From an uncultured Flavobacteriaceae bacterium (GTDB lineage: Bacteria; Bacteroidota; Bacteroidia; Flavobacteriales; Flavobacteriaceae), in assembly GCA_913061125.1 (NCBI GenBank), contig CAJXUB010000013.1, positions 1 through 41,141 of the forward strand: a stretch of 41,141 bases of DNA, written 5' to 3'. Position 1 is the first letter of the stretch, and each line of letters opens with the position of its first letter. The translations under genes were made by a program, and so were the position numbers. Under the pieces are notes generated by a model, which was given only the letters and a program-made list of their open reading frames with translations, did not search any database and was not told the origin of the DNA. Shown here piece after piece: positions 6,629-15,119 of this stretch.

Positions 6629-8163
6629 TAGTAGGGCGTGTCATCCTCGGGCGGTCCAAAAGCGTCGTTGGGGTCAATCTGAATGTTGTCATCAGAAAAG
6701 GTGTCGTCGTTGGCAGCCGCGTTCATTTTGGAATGGAATTCTGCATCAAAAGGTGAATCAAAGGTGTCCAAATTATCGAATTTACCAAGGTGACCAATAA
6801 ATTTCAGACGAATATTGTCCAAGCCACCATTACGGTGTTTGGCGATAATGAATTCTGCCTGACCCTCACATGGGGTATGCTCTTCGTCGTCCCACTCCTC
6901 TATCTTGTAATACTCGGGTCTATAGATAAATGAAACGATATCGGCATCTTGTTCAATTGCACCAGATTCTCTCAAATCGGAAAGTAGGGGGCGTTTGCTT
7001 CCGCCTCGGGTTTCCACGGCTCTGGACAATTGAGATAAGGCGATCACTGGAACGCTCAGTTCTTTGGCAAGCGCTTTTAAATTTCGAGAAATCATCGAAA
7101 TTTCTTGCTCTCGATTTCCAGTTTTTTGACTGCTCCCTGCAGTCATTAGTTGCAAATAATCGACAATAATTAGCTTAATTCCATTTTGAGAGGCCAATCG
7201 TCGGGCTTTGGCGCGTAAATCAAAAATGGATAACGAAGGGGTATCGTCGATGTAAAGCGGGGCTTTTTCTAAAGATTTTACTTTCACGTTGAGCTGTTCC
7301 CACTCGTGTTTTTCAAGTTTTCCGGTTCGAAGTTTTTCTGAGCTCAACCCTGTTTCAGATGAAATCAAACGTGTAATTAATTGTACGGAGGACATTTCTA
7401 ATGAAAAGAAGGCCACAGGAATATTTTGATTCACGGCAATGTTTCGAGCCATCGATAAAGTGAGGGCTGTTTTACCCATACCGGGTCGTGCGGCCACAAT
7501 AATCAAATCGCTTTCTTGCCATCCTGAGGTCAACTGATCGACCTTATCAAAACCCGATGGAATACCGCTCAGTCCTTCTTTATTTGAAATTTCTTCAATT
7601 TTTTTCTTGGCCTGAAAAACCAAATCCTGTGCGGTTTCTGTCGATTTTTTTATGTTTCCCTGAGTAACGTCGTACAGTTTGGATTCTGCTTTATCCAGCA
7701 GATCGAAAACATCTTTGGTTTCATCGAAAGAATCTTCAATAATTTCATTTGAAATTTTGATTAAGCTGCGCTGTATGAATTTCTGTAAAATGATGCGGGC
7801 ATGAAACTCAATGTGAGCCGATGAGGACACTTTTTGAGTTAATCCAATCAGATAAAAATCGCCACCCACACTGTCCAATTTTTGGTTTTTTCGAAGTTGA
7901 GCAGAAACGGTTAATAAGTCGATGGGTTGACTGCCTTCAAACAATTGAAGAATGGCTTCAAAAATAAATTGATGGGCTTCTTTATAAAAAGATTCGATAC
8001 TTAGAATATCGATTACTTCGTCGACTCCTTTTTTATCAATCATCATGGCACCCAACACAACTTCCTCTAAATCAATAGCTTGTGGTGGGATTTTACCTTT
8101 CTCAAGACTGATAACGTTGGATCGGTCGCTTTGAATTCCTTTATATGCTTCGGGTTGTTTCAT
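6628..8163 (-). CDS. dnaB: replicative DNA helicase
   Basis: The hexameric 5'-3' helicase that unwinds DNA at the replication fork and works with primase. The 511 residues contain the N-terminal DnaB domain (QAIDLEEVVLGAMMIDKKGVDE near residue 28) and the RecA-like C-terminal domain with Walker A AARPGMGKTAL, Walker B-type LIIVDYLQLM, and LRESGAIEQDADIV. No intein interrupts the motifs. The C-terminal tail after about residue 470 is acidic (DDNIQIDPNDAFGPPEDD), as is common in the family. The gene lies downstream of accA but is separated from it by a terminator and about 100 bp of upstream DNA. Confidence 0.97.
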   Translation of the reverse strand: MKQPEAYKGIQSDRSNVISLEKGKIPPQAIDLEEVVLGAMMIDKKGVDEVIDILSIESFYKEAHQFIFEAILQLFEGSQPIDLLTVSAQLRKNQKLDSVGGDFYLIGLTQKVSSSAHIEFHARIILQKFIQRSLIKISNEIIEDSFDETKDVFDLLDKAESKLYDVTQGNIKKSTETAQDLVFQAKKKIEEISNKEGLSGIPSGFDKVDQLTSGWQESDLIIVAARPGMGKTALTLSMARNIAVNQNIPVAFFSLEMSSVQLITRLISSETGLSSEKLRTGKLEKHEWEQLNVKVKSLEKAPLYIDDTPSLSIFDLRAKARRLASQNGIKLIIVDYLQLMTAGSSQKTGNREQEISMISRNLKALAKELSVPVIALSQLSRAVETRGGSKRPLLSDLRESGAIEQDADIVSFIYRPEYYKIEEWDDEEHTPCEGQAEFIIAKHRNGGLDNIRLKFIGHLGKFDNLDTFDSPFDAEFHSKMNAAANDDTFSDDNIQIDPNDAFGPPEDDTPY

Positions 8164-8231
8164 TTGCTACGAATGTACATAAAAATTAGATGTCCTAAGC
8201 CACAACAGGGTGGTTAAAATTTAACATTGTA

Positions 8232-8262
8232 TTTGTTGATAAGTGAAAATTTTTGTTGATAA
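8232..8262. repeat. 20-bp-period direct repeat upstream of dnaB
   Basis: TTTGTTGATAA occurs at 8232-8242 and again at 8252-8262, exactly 20 bp apart. The minus-strand form TTATCAACAAA resembles a DnaA box (TTATnCACA) with one central mismatch. The pair lies in the dnaB upstream region, between the accA terminator and the dnaB start. A protein-binding site is possible but not shown. Confidence 0.45.
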
Positions 8263-8263
8263 A

Positions 8264-8292
8264 GTAAAAAAACCAAGCTTTTGGCTTGGTTT
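8264..8292 (-). terminator. terminator after accA
   Basis: On the minus strand the stem AAACCAAGC, loop CAAAA, GCTTGGTTT is followed by a T-run. It lies 28 bp after the accA stop and separates accA from dnaB. Confidence 0.88.
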
Positions 8293-8319
8293 AAAAAATG
8301 TAAAATAGATCGTGTTGGG

Positions 8320-9273
8320 CTAATCTTTGTAAACGCCCATATTGGCGTATTTATCCATTCTTTGCTGCACTAAATCTTTTGGGGGCAAGTTTTTCAATGC
8401 ATCAAAAGATTTTAAGATCGCAGTTTCTACGGCCTCAAAGGTTTTGGCGGGATTTTTATGAGCGCCACCTAAGGGTTCCTTAATAATTTCATCGACCAAC
8501 TTCATACGCTTCATGTCTTTGGCGGTTAGTTTGAGAGCATCAGCGGCTTGTTCTTTATACTCCCAACTGCGCCATAAAATGGAGGAACAGGACTCGGGAG
8601 AAATGACGGAATACCATGTGTTTTCGAGCATCAAAACTTTATCTCCAACCCCGATACCTAGGGCACCACCAGAAGCGCCTTCGCCAATAATAACGGTGAT
8701 GATGGGAACTTTTAGACGGGTCATTTCTAAAATATTTCTGGCGATGGCTTCGCCTTGGCCACGCTCTTCAGCTTCCAATCCGGGATAGGCCCCTGGGGTG
8801 TCCACTAAGGTCACCACTGGAATTCCAAATTTTTCTGCAGACTTCATCAGGCGCAATGCTTTTCTGTACCCCTCGGGGTTGGCCATGCCAAAATTTCGGT
8901 ACTGACGCATTTTGGTATTGTGTCCTTTTTGTTGACCAATAAACATAAAACTTTGATCACCAATTTTTCCCAATCCTCCAATCATGGCTTTGTCATCTTT
9001 AAAATTTCGATCGCCGTGAAGTTCTAAAAACGAATCCTTAAATATAGCATTAATGTAATCTAAAGTGTAAGGGCGGTCTGGATGACGCGAGAGTTGAACG
9101 CGCTGCCATGGGGTTAAATTTTTATAAATTTCTTTCTTGGTGGATTCTAGTTTGGTTTTGATTTGGTCGCAAGTATCAGTAACATCCACTTCGCTTTCTT
9201 GCCCAATGATTTGGCATTTTTGGAGTTGTTCTTCTAGTTCTTTAATGGGTAATTCAAAATCTAAATATTCCAT
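8320..9273 (-). CDS. accA: acetyl-CoA carboxylase carboxyltransferase, alpha subunit
   Basis: Part of the carboxyltransferase that moves CO2 from biotin to acetyl-CoA to give malonyl-CoA, the first step of fatty acid synthesis, in complex with AccD. The 317 residues are full length and start [17 protein letters not shown]. Family segments include [48 protein letters not shown] and [17 protein letters not shown], the crotonase-fold active-site loops. It has its own -7 box upstream and a terminator downstream, so it is probably transcribed alone. Confidence 0.97.
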   Translation of the reverse strand: MEYLDFELPIKELEEQLQKCQIIGQESEVDVTDTCDQIKTKLESTKKEIYKNLTPWQRVQLSRHPDRPYTLDYINAIFKDSFLELHGDRNFKDDKAMIGGLGKIGDQSFMFIGQQKGHNTKMRQYRNFGMANPEGYRKALRLMKSAEKFGIPVVTLVDTPGAYPGLEAEERGQGEAIARNILEMTRLKVPIITVIIGEGASGGALGIGVGDKVLMLENTWYSVISPESCSSILWRSWEYKEQAADALKLTAKDMKRMKLVDEIIKEPLGGAHKNPAKTFEAVETAILKSFDALKNLPPKDLVQQRMDKYANMGVYKD

Positions 9274-9302
9274 AAAAAAATTGTTATTGGCTGGTTAGAG
9301 TG

Positions 9303-9310
9303 CAAATATA
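9303..9310 (-). promoter_or_regulatory. promoter -7 box of accA
   Basis: TATATTTG on the minus strand fits TAnnTTTG and lies about 29 bp before the accA ATG, just past the end of the EamA gene. No good -33 TTG is visible at the usual distance. Confidence 0.55.
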
Positions 9311-9316
9311 TGAACT

Positions 9317-10225
9317 TTATGTTTTGTTGGTATTGTTATGGGCTAAATTTTGCGTTCGGTGTTTTAAGATGGCATTCATTAGGACCGTAACGATAATCAG
9401 GGCTGCGCCACAGTAGAACGGGTAGTCCATAACTTCAGATTCTGGAAAAATGAGTACCGCCAAAACAATGCCGTAAATCGGTTCCAAATTATAGGTCAAT
9501 ACCACGGAGTAAGGAGAAATGTACCGCATTACATGAACAGAGGCGATAAATGCATAAGCAGTGCACACACTGGCTAAAATGGCTAAATAGAACAAATCTG
9601 AAAGAGAAATTTCAAAAAAAGATGAACTAAAGCCATGGTCTGAAAAGGTCAAAAACAACGACATGCACAGCACGCCGCCAATAAATTCGTAGAATGAAAT
9701 TACGGTCGCGTTATGACGCTCTACAAAAGTTCCATTTAAAACCGCAAATAGGGTTGAAAAAAGGGCTGATGTAATCCCCAATACTATGCCGGATAGAAAT
9801 CTAAGTTCGGTTTGAACTACAATGAAAACACCCACAATAACCAGAAGTCCAAAAATAATTTCGTAGGGTATAATTTTTCGTTTAAAGAATATGGGTTCTA
9901 TCAAAGAAGCGAAAAAAGCTCCTGTTGAAAACATGGCTAAAGCTATGGAAATATTGGCTGCTTTGATGGATGCAAAAAATGTAATCCAATGGAGTGCAAT
10001 GAGGATGCCCGCTGTAAAAAACTTAATTAAATCTGATTTTGAAACCTTTAGTTTAATTTTTTTAAAAACAATAAAAAGATACATTAAAAAACTGGCCATA
10101 ACCATACGATACCATACCAAAGGTGTGGCTTCTAAACTGATCAACTCGCCCAAAATTGCCGTAAATCCAGCAATGAAAACCAGCAAGTGCAAGTGCAGTT
10201 GGTTTTTGAACTTAGCGCTTGGCAT
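9317..10225 (-). CDS. EamA/DMT-family membrane transporter
   Basis: A 302-residue protein with about ten hydrophobic segments arranged as two EamA repeats (about 10-140 and 145-290), the pattern of drug/metabolite transporters. Segments such as LVWYRMVMASFLMY, GILIALHWITFFASIKAANISIALAMFST and LEPIYGIVLAVLIFPE are typical of the family. The substrate cannot be told from sequence. The start overlaps the end of the LptF/LptG gene by 14 nt, so it is the last gene of the leftward operon from the LTA-synthase-like gene. Confidence 0.88.
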   Translation of the reverse strand: MPSAKFKNQLHLHLLVFIAGFTAILGELISLEATPLVWYRMVMASFLMYLFIVFKKIKLKVSKSDLIKFFTAGILIALHWITFFASIKAANISIALAMFSTGAFFASLIEPIFFKRKIIPYEIIFGLLVIVGVFIVVQTELRFLSGIVLGITSALFSTLFAVLNGTFVERHNATVISFYEFIGGVLCMSLFLTFSDHGFSSSFFEISLSDLFYLAILASVCTAYAFIASVHVMRYISPYSVVLTYNLEPIYGIVLAVLIFPESEVMDYPFYCGAALIIVTVLMNAILKHRTQNLAHNNTNKT

Positions 10226-11285
10226 TATACAGAAGATAAAGTGCTAAAATTCCAAATACAAAATTTGGAAACCAAACGGCTACTAAAGGTGAAAAATCGG
10301 ATTGAGCGGCCATCACCCCAAAGACTTTATCAAAGAATACGTAAATCATGGCGATAACAATTCCAAATGCTAAATTTACACCCATTCCACCACGGCGTTT
10401 CACGGAAGAAACTGCCACAGCAATGACGGTCAGAATAAATACCGATACAGGTAAACTCCACTTTTTATATTGCACAACTTTATAGCGGTTAATGTTTGAA
10501 GACCCACGTGCTTCTTCTCGTTCTATAAAATCCGATAACTCATTGACTGTCAGTGTCTCTGCAACATAAACCGGCGGGGTTAAGTCCTTCAAATCGAATC
10601 CCAAAAGTGTATCGACACGACGCTTGAAAATTAAAGAATCGTTGGTTTGACCAATCTTCCGAAGGTAATAATTTGATAACCGATAGACGCTGTCTTTTTC
10701 TATAAATCGAATCACGTTGGCGTGAATTTTATAGGTTAATTTATTGCCTTCAAAATGCTCCAAAGTAAAGTTATTTCCACGCATGGATTTCATGTCAAAA
10801 TTGCTGACATAAATGTATTCTTTATCATTGATTTGTTGATGAATGAATTGCGTTTCAGCGACTTTTTTATTGTTCAAATATTTGTATGAAAATTCGTTGA
10901 ATCCCTTACTGGCTTTGGGTGCCCAATACATTCCTAAAAACAAGGCCATGGTTGCGATGATGGTGGCCCCTATGAAATAGGGTCTCAAAAATCTAAAAAA
11001 TGACACCCCTGAACTCAAAAAGGCAACCACTTCGGTGTTGTTGGCCAACTTGGATGTAAACCAGATGACCGATAAAAACAAAAATAAAGGGAACAGAAGG
11101 TTGGCAAAGTAAATTGTAAAATCAAAATAATAGGCCAAAACTTCCTCAAACGGTACTTTATTTTCAAGGATACGGTCAATTTTTTCGGCAAGATTGACTG
11201 TGATCCCTATGGGAATAAAAAGCAGTAACATTAAAAAAAATGTTAACAAGTAGCGTTTTAAGATATACCAATCTAAAATTTTCAT
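10212..11285 (-). CDS. LptF/LptG-family LPS-export permease
   Basis: A 357-residue YjgP/YjgQ-type permease, the inner-membrane part of the Lpt machine that extracts lipopolysaccharide and passes it to the periplasmic bridge. It starts MKILDWYILKRYLLTFFLMLLLFIPIGI and has three N-terminal and three C-terminal membrane segments around a beta-rich periplasmic domain (about 110-255). The NLAEKIDRILENKVPFEEVLAYYFDF region and the C-terminal GMGVNLAFGIVIAMIYVFFDKVFG are characteristic. LptF and LptG cannot be told apart safely here. It lies 3 bp after tgt. Confidence 0.92.
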   Translation of the reverse strand: MKILDWYILKRYLLTFFLMLLLFIPIGITVNLAEKIDRILENKVPFEEVLAYYFDFTIYFANLLFPLFLFLSVIWFTSKLANNTEVVAFLSSGVSFFRFLRPYFIGATIIATMALFLGMYWAPKASKGFNEFSYKYLNNKKVAETQFIHQQINDKEYIYVSNFDMKSMRGNNFTLEHFEGNKLTYKIHANVIRFIEKDSVYRLSNYYLRKIGQTNDSLIFKRRVDTLLGFDLKDLTPPVYVAETLTVNELSDFIEREEARGSSNINRYKVVQYKKWSLPVSVFILTVIAVAVSSVKRRGGMGVNLAFGIVIAMIYVFFDKVFGVMAAQSDFSPLVAVWFPNFVFGILALYLLYNAKR

Positions 11286-11288
11286 ATG

Positions 11289-12419
11289 CTATAACCGCTT
11301 GTCCATTTGTTTAACCATTTTGGTTTTCCAAGGTTCAAAGTCTCCTGCCAAGATACGTTTTCTGGCTTCACGAACCAACCACAGATAAAACCCAAGATTG
11401 TGTATGGTTGCAATTTGTTTGCCCAGCAACTCATTAACCGTAAATAAGTGCCGAAGGTACGCTTTAGAATATTCTGTATCAACCCAAGTAATACCCATGT
11501 CGTCGATAGCTGAAAAGTCATCGGCCCATTTTTTATTTTTGATATTTATGGTTCCGTGTGCGGTAAACAACATTCCATTTCGAGCATTTCTGGTCGGCAT
11601 CACGCAATCGAACATATCAATCCCCAGAGCAATATTTTCTAAGATATTTATGGGTGTCCCCACACCCATCAAATAGCGGGGCTTTTCTTCTGGAAGAATA
11701 GCACATACAACATCGGTCATGGCATACATTTCTTCGGCGGGTTCTCCAACAGAAAGCCCCCCAATTGCATTTCCTACGGCATTGGTATTGGCAATATATT
11801 CTGCCGATTGTTGTCTCAAATCTTTATAGGTACTGCCCTGAACAATTGGAAAAAAAGCTTGACTGTAGCCGTACTTGAGCGGTAATTTTTCAAGATGACT
11901 GATGCAGCGTTCCAGCCATCGGTGGGTCATGTGCATGGAGCGTTTGGCATAATTATAATCACAGGGATAAGGCGTGCATTCGTCAAAGGCCATAATAATG
12001 TCCGCACCTATGGTACGTTGAATTTCCATCACATTTTCTGGTGTAAATACATGATAACTGCCATCAATATGGCTTCGGAATTTGACGCCTTCTTCTTTAA
12101 TTTTTCGATTGGCCGATAGGGAATAAACCTGATATCCTCCCGAATCGGTTAAAATATTTCGATCCCAGTTCATGAATTTGTGCAATCCTCCGGCTTGTTG
12201 TAAAATTTCCATTTGGGGTCGGAGATACAAATGATAGGTATTTCCTAAAATGATATCGGGGTTTATGTCATTTTTAAGTTCACGCTGGTGTACGCCCTTT
12301 ACAGTTCCAACTGTGCCAACAGGCATAAAAATAGGGGTTTGAATGGCGCCGTGATCGGTTGTTATGGTCCCAGCACGTGCTTTGGTATTTTGGTCTGTTT
12401 TTAAAAGTTCAAATTTCAA
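11289..12419 (-). CDS. tgt: tRNA-guanine transglycosylase, zinc-site cysteines absent
   Basis: Exchanges guanine-34 for preQ1 in tRNAs with GUN anticodons, on the way to queuosine. The 376 residues are full length. The catalytic Asp in LTDSGGYQVYS (Asp92) and the nucleophile Asp in FDCVMPTRNARNG (Asp271) are present. Against the usual bacterial zinc motif CxCxxC, the aligned segment DDMGITWVDTEYSKAYLRHL (307-326) has Gly309, Thr311 and Asp314 in place of the three Cys. The fourth ligand, His in TIHN (His340), remains. As far as I recall, related flavobacterial Tgt proteins share this change. It is 3 bp upstream of the LptF/LptG gene. Confidence 0.95.
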   Translation of the reverse strand: MKFELLKTDQNTKARAGTITTDHGAIQTPIFMPVGTVGTVKGVHQRELKNDINPDIILGNTYHLYLRPQMEILQQAGGLHKFMNWDRNILTDSGGYQVYSLSANRKIKEEGVKFRSHIDGSYHVFTPENVMEIQRTIGADIIMAFDECTPYPCDYNYAKRSMHMTHRWLERCISHLEKLPLKYGYSQAFFPIVQGSTYKDLRQQSAEYIANTNAVGNAIGGLSVGEPAEEMYAMTDVVCAILPEEKPRYLMGVGTPINILENIALGIDMFDCVMPTRNARNGMLFTAHGTINIKNKKWADDFSAIDDMGITWVDTEYSKAYLRHLFTVNELLGKQIATIHNLGFYLWLVREARKRILAGDFEPWKTKMVKQMDKRL

Positions 12420-12431
12420 ACTAAAAACCGA

Positions 12432-13001
12432 TTATTGATTTTGACGTCGGGGTTTGTAATTCATTAAAAAATCGCCTTTAGGAGCACCATCATCAAAGGA
12501 ACTCCCCTTGAGCAGCAGACGTGTTTTAGCCCGAGCATCCTCATTGCTCCAATCCTCATATTCTATTCGGTAAAGGGCAGAAAACAAAGGCGCTCGGCCC
12601 TCGCCGTGGTGGCAGTGAATGAGAACTGGGTAGTTGCTTTTGTCGTCCATAATGTCTAAAAATTGATCCACCGTTTCTAGAGTTGGAACTTGATCGGTTC
12701 CCAAATTAATGTATCGAACGCCGTCGATGCGTTCCACGGCCGCTTTCTCGGCCAACAACTCTTCAGGAATCTCTGGGTTATTGATCAAATCTTCAGTCCC
12801 TGGAAATCGTAAATCAATAATACTTTTAAGATTATAATCTTCTACAAAATCTGCAATTTGGTCGGGAGGAATTACTCCTGATTTGTAAACCTTGTTGGGC
12901 GAAATTTCTTTAAAATTGTGATTGATATGTTTGCTGTAAACATACTGACCACCCGTTATTACCGCTGCGCTGAAGAGTACAAAGAGGGCCTTTTTTTTCA
13001 T
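12432..13001 (-). CDS. membrane-anchored tyrosine/dual-specificity phosphatase-like protein
   Basis: A 189-residue protein with an N-terminal hydrophobic anchor (about 5-23), which predicts a periplasm-facing body. The body has the CX5R phosphatase loop HCHHGEGRA (Cys130, Arg136), preceded by SIIDLRFPGTED near residue 60, where Asp63 could be the general acid. The fold is that of the tyrosine or dual-specificity phosphatase group, which also includes phosphoinositide and phosphoglycerol phosphatases. The substrate is unknown. The ATG overlaps the stop of the LTA-synthase-like gene by 4 nt, so the two products may act on the same envelope phosphoester. Confidence 0.8.
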   Translation of the reverse strand: MKKKALFVLFSAAVITGGQYVYSKHINHNFKEISPNKVYKSGVIPPDQIADFVEDYNLKSIIDLRFPGTEDLINNPEIPEELLAEKAAVERIDGVRYINLGTDQVPTLETVDQFLDIMDDKSNYPVLIHCHHGEGRAPLFSALYRIEYEDWSNEDARAKTRLLLKGSSFDDGAPKGDFLMNYKPRRQNQ

Positions 13002-14917
13002 GGCATTAAAGTTTTATTTATTATGGAATCAAAATAATGTTGGACAAAAGCTTTACAGTGATTTTCCAAAGCTTCCATTTCCTTGTTTTTGTTGGTTATA
13101 AGATTGGTTCTCAGAGACAAATCGTCAATGGCATAAAATCCAATGGCTTTCTCTCCATCAAAGATACAAATATAATTTCCTTTGCTGAAGCGGTAAAAAA
13201 CGCCATCATGATTCATCACAAAGGGTGTTTCTGGCTGCGGAAGTGGACTTAAACTGTTTGAGGTTTCATCCACCAGACTGCGCCCCCAACTTCGGAAAGG
13301 TTTGTCGTATCCCACCATTTGAAGTATCGTTGGATAAATGTCAATTTGTTGCGCCAAATCGCGATTTTCTCCAACATATTTTCCATTAGGGTCATAAAAT
13401 AAAATGGGAACTGCAAATCGATTTACCGCCTTTTTATATTCATCGTAATAAATTTGATTTCCATGATCTGCCGTGATGACAAATATGGTGTTGTTAAACC
13501 AGGGCTCTTTTTTGGCGGCTTCAAAGAATCTTCTAAACGCAAAATCAGTATACCCCACACATTTGTGCATGGGCAAGTAACCCTTCGGAAACAGGTCTTT
13601 GTACTGGTTTGGGACGACATAGGGTTCGTGAGAGGATACCGTAAAAATTGTAGCCATAAATGGGGTCTGTTTTTGGTCCAAGGTTGTTTTCATAAATTGA
13701 AAAAATGGTTCGTCCCAAATGCCCCAAAATCCGTCAAATTGACTGTCATCATTAAATTCCGTTTTTCCGTAATAATGATCAAATCCAAGAATATTTGAAA
13801 AGCCCAAAAAACCCATGGATCCGTTGGGTGCACCGTGAAAAAATGAGGTGTCGTAGCCCGCGGATTTTAAGGTGGAAACCAAAGATTCCACGGGTTGTTT
13901 AGCATAGGGCGAGGAGGTGTAAGCATCGGTAAACGATGGAATCCCAGCCAGTACGGAGGACATCCCATGAATCGATTTTCGACCGTTTGCAAAGGCATTG
14001 GAAAAAATCAGACTGTGGTTTGCTAATGAATCTAAAAAAGGGGTAAAACTCTGATAATCAGGGATGTTGCTGTGTTTGTTAAATGCCCCTAAATACTCAC
14101 GGCCATAACTTTCTGTGATGAATAAAACCACATTGGGTTTGGATTTGCTTTGAGGTGGGTAGGATTTAATTGGTGACAATAATTGTTCAATTTCTGATTC
14201 AGAAATGTTGAAATTTAACGCTTTAAAATTATTTTTGTTAATGGTTCTTATGATGGCAAATGGAGTGTTGAGAATCACATCAGCATGATGGATGTTCGTC
14301 ACATAGCGGTTGGCATCAACCAGGTTTATGGGGCGTGTGCTTTTTTTAAAATCGCCACCTCGAATACCCCCCACCATAAGCGCTGCAACGATTAAAAAAC
14401 AAACCACTGATGTGGTAACGTAAAGCAGTTTATTTTTTTGATATTTTTCAGGTTTGATTTTTATTTTTTTGTAGAGAAAAATCCACAGCCAAGCCAAGCC
14501 AAAAAACAAAACAAAAATGTGCCAATAACTGTAGGAAAATCTAAAAACCATTTGCCAAAGATTGGATTCATTTTTGACCACATCCCACTCCGATATGGTG
14601 GTTCGATTGTAAATGAATTTGTAGTACCCAAAATCGATAAAATTGGTGGCATACCCCAAAAGATTAAACCCAAAATACACATAAAACAAAAACTTCTGAT
14701 ACCCCGCATTGGTATTAACTCCTAAGGGAAGCATTGAGCACAAAACAAACAAACTGTTGAGATAAAAAATCGCGGCAGTATCAAAAATAAGTCCGTGGTA
14801 ACACAATTTAATCAACTCCCAAACAGAACTAATTTCCAGTATGGAAAAGTTATAAACCACGAACAACAAACGCGCTACAACATAGAAAACATAGGCCAAA
14901 AACAACCTGTAAAACAT
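12998..14917 (-). CDS. LTA synthase-family membrane sulfatase/phosphotransferase
   Basis: About 639 residues from the ATG at 14917: roughly five membrane segments in the first 190 residues, then an extracytoplasmic sulfatase-fold domain. Motifs are NVVLFITESYGREYLG (metal-binding Glu, near residue 269), ANGRKSIHGM (likely catalytic Ser/Thr region near 315), and ITADHGNQIY for the second metal site. The family moves phosphoglycerol or phosphoethanolamine groups onto envelope glycans or lipids. Flavobacteria have no lipoteichoic acid, so the acceptor is unknown. The open frame extends to a TTG at 14977, but that TTG is part of a promoter box, so the ATG at 14917 is preferred. First gene of a five-gene operon. 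Confidence 0.87.
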   Translation of the reverse strand: MFYRLFLAYVFYVVARLLFVVYNFSILEISSVWELIKLCYHGLIFDTAAIFYLNSLFVLCSMLPLGVNTNAGYQKFLFYVYFGFNLLGYATNFIDFGYYKFIYNRTTISEWDVVKNESNLWQMVFRFSYSYWHIFVLFFGLAWLWIFLYKKIKIKPEKYQKNKLLYVTTSVVCFLIVAALMVGGIRGGDFKKSTRPINLVDANRYVTNIHHADVILNTPFAIIRTINKNNFKALNFNISESEIEQLLSPIKSYPPQSKSKPNVVLFITESYGREYLGAFNKHSNIPDYQSFTPFLDSLANHSLIFSNAFANGRKSIHGMSSVLAGIPSFTDAYTSSPYAKQPVESLVSTLKSAGYDTSFFHGAPNGSMGFLGFSNILGFDHYYGKTEFNDDSQFDGFWGIWDEPFFQFMKTTLDQKQTPFMATIFTVSSHEPYVVPNQYKDLFPKGYLPMHKCVGYTDFAFRRFFEAAKKEPWFNNTIFVITADHGNQIYYDEYKKAVNRFAVPILFYDPNGKYVGENRDLAQQIDIYPTILQMVGYDKPFRSWGRSLVDETSNSLSPLPQPETPFVMNHDGVFYRFSKGNYICIFDGEKAIGFYAIDDLSLRTNLITNKNKEMEALENHCKAFVQHYFDSIINKTLMP

Positions 14918-14974
14918 CACCTTGTATTCGTTTAGTCTAAAATATAACACTGTTAAATATCCTGATTTTAAGCA

Positions 14975-14982
14975 CAAAAGTA
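14975..14982 (-). promoter_or_regulatory. promoter -7 box, LTA-synthase-like operon
   Basis: TACTTTTG on the minus strand fits TAnnTTTG and lies about 57 bp before the preferred ATG (14917). It contains the TTG that would give a longer reading frame. It would drive the LTA-synthase-like, phosphatase, tgt, LptF/LptG and EamA genes. Confidence 0.5.
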
Positions 14983-15066
14983 CAAAAACATTGTGGGCTT
15001 GAAAGACTTAAAAGTAAATGTTTGATAAGTTGTTAGTTACTTGTCATAATTTGTATCACAAAGCGC

Positions 15067-15096
15067 TTTGAATCCTCAAAATTAACTTTAATTTTG
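15067..15096 (+). promoter_or_regulatory. promoter of the transketolase pair
   Basis: TTTG (15067-15070), 18 bp, then TAATTTTG (15089-15096): both elements fit the Bacteroidetes consensus. The transketolase ATG is 23 bp downstream. Confidence 0.72.
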
Positions 15097-15119
15097 GATA
15101 AAATTTTTAATGCTTTTAA

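Noticed and set aside
11282-11521. 79-residue minus-strand frame at the end of tgt
   Set aside because: An alternate frame of the tgt C-terminal coding region. I looked at it as a possible frameshift that might restore the missing zinc cysteines; it does not contain CxCxxC, and the tgt frame keeps normal downstream sequence.
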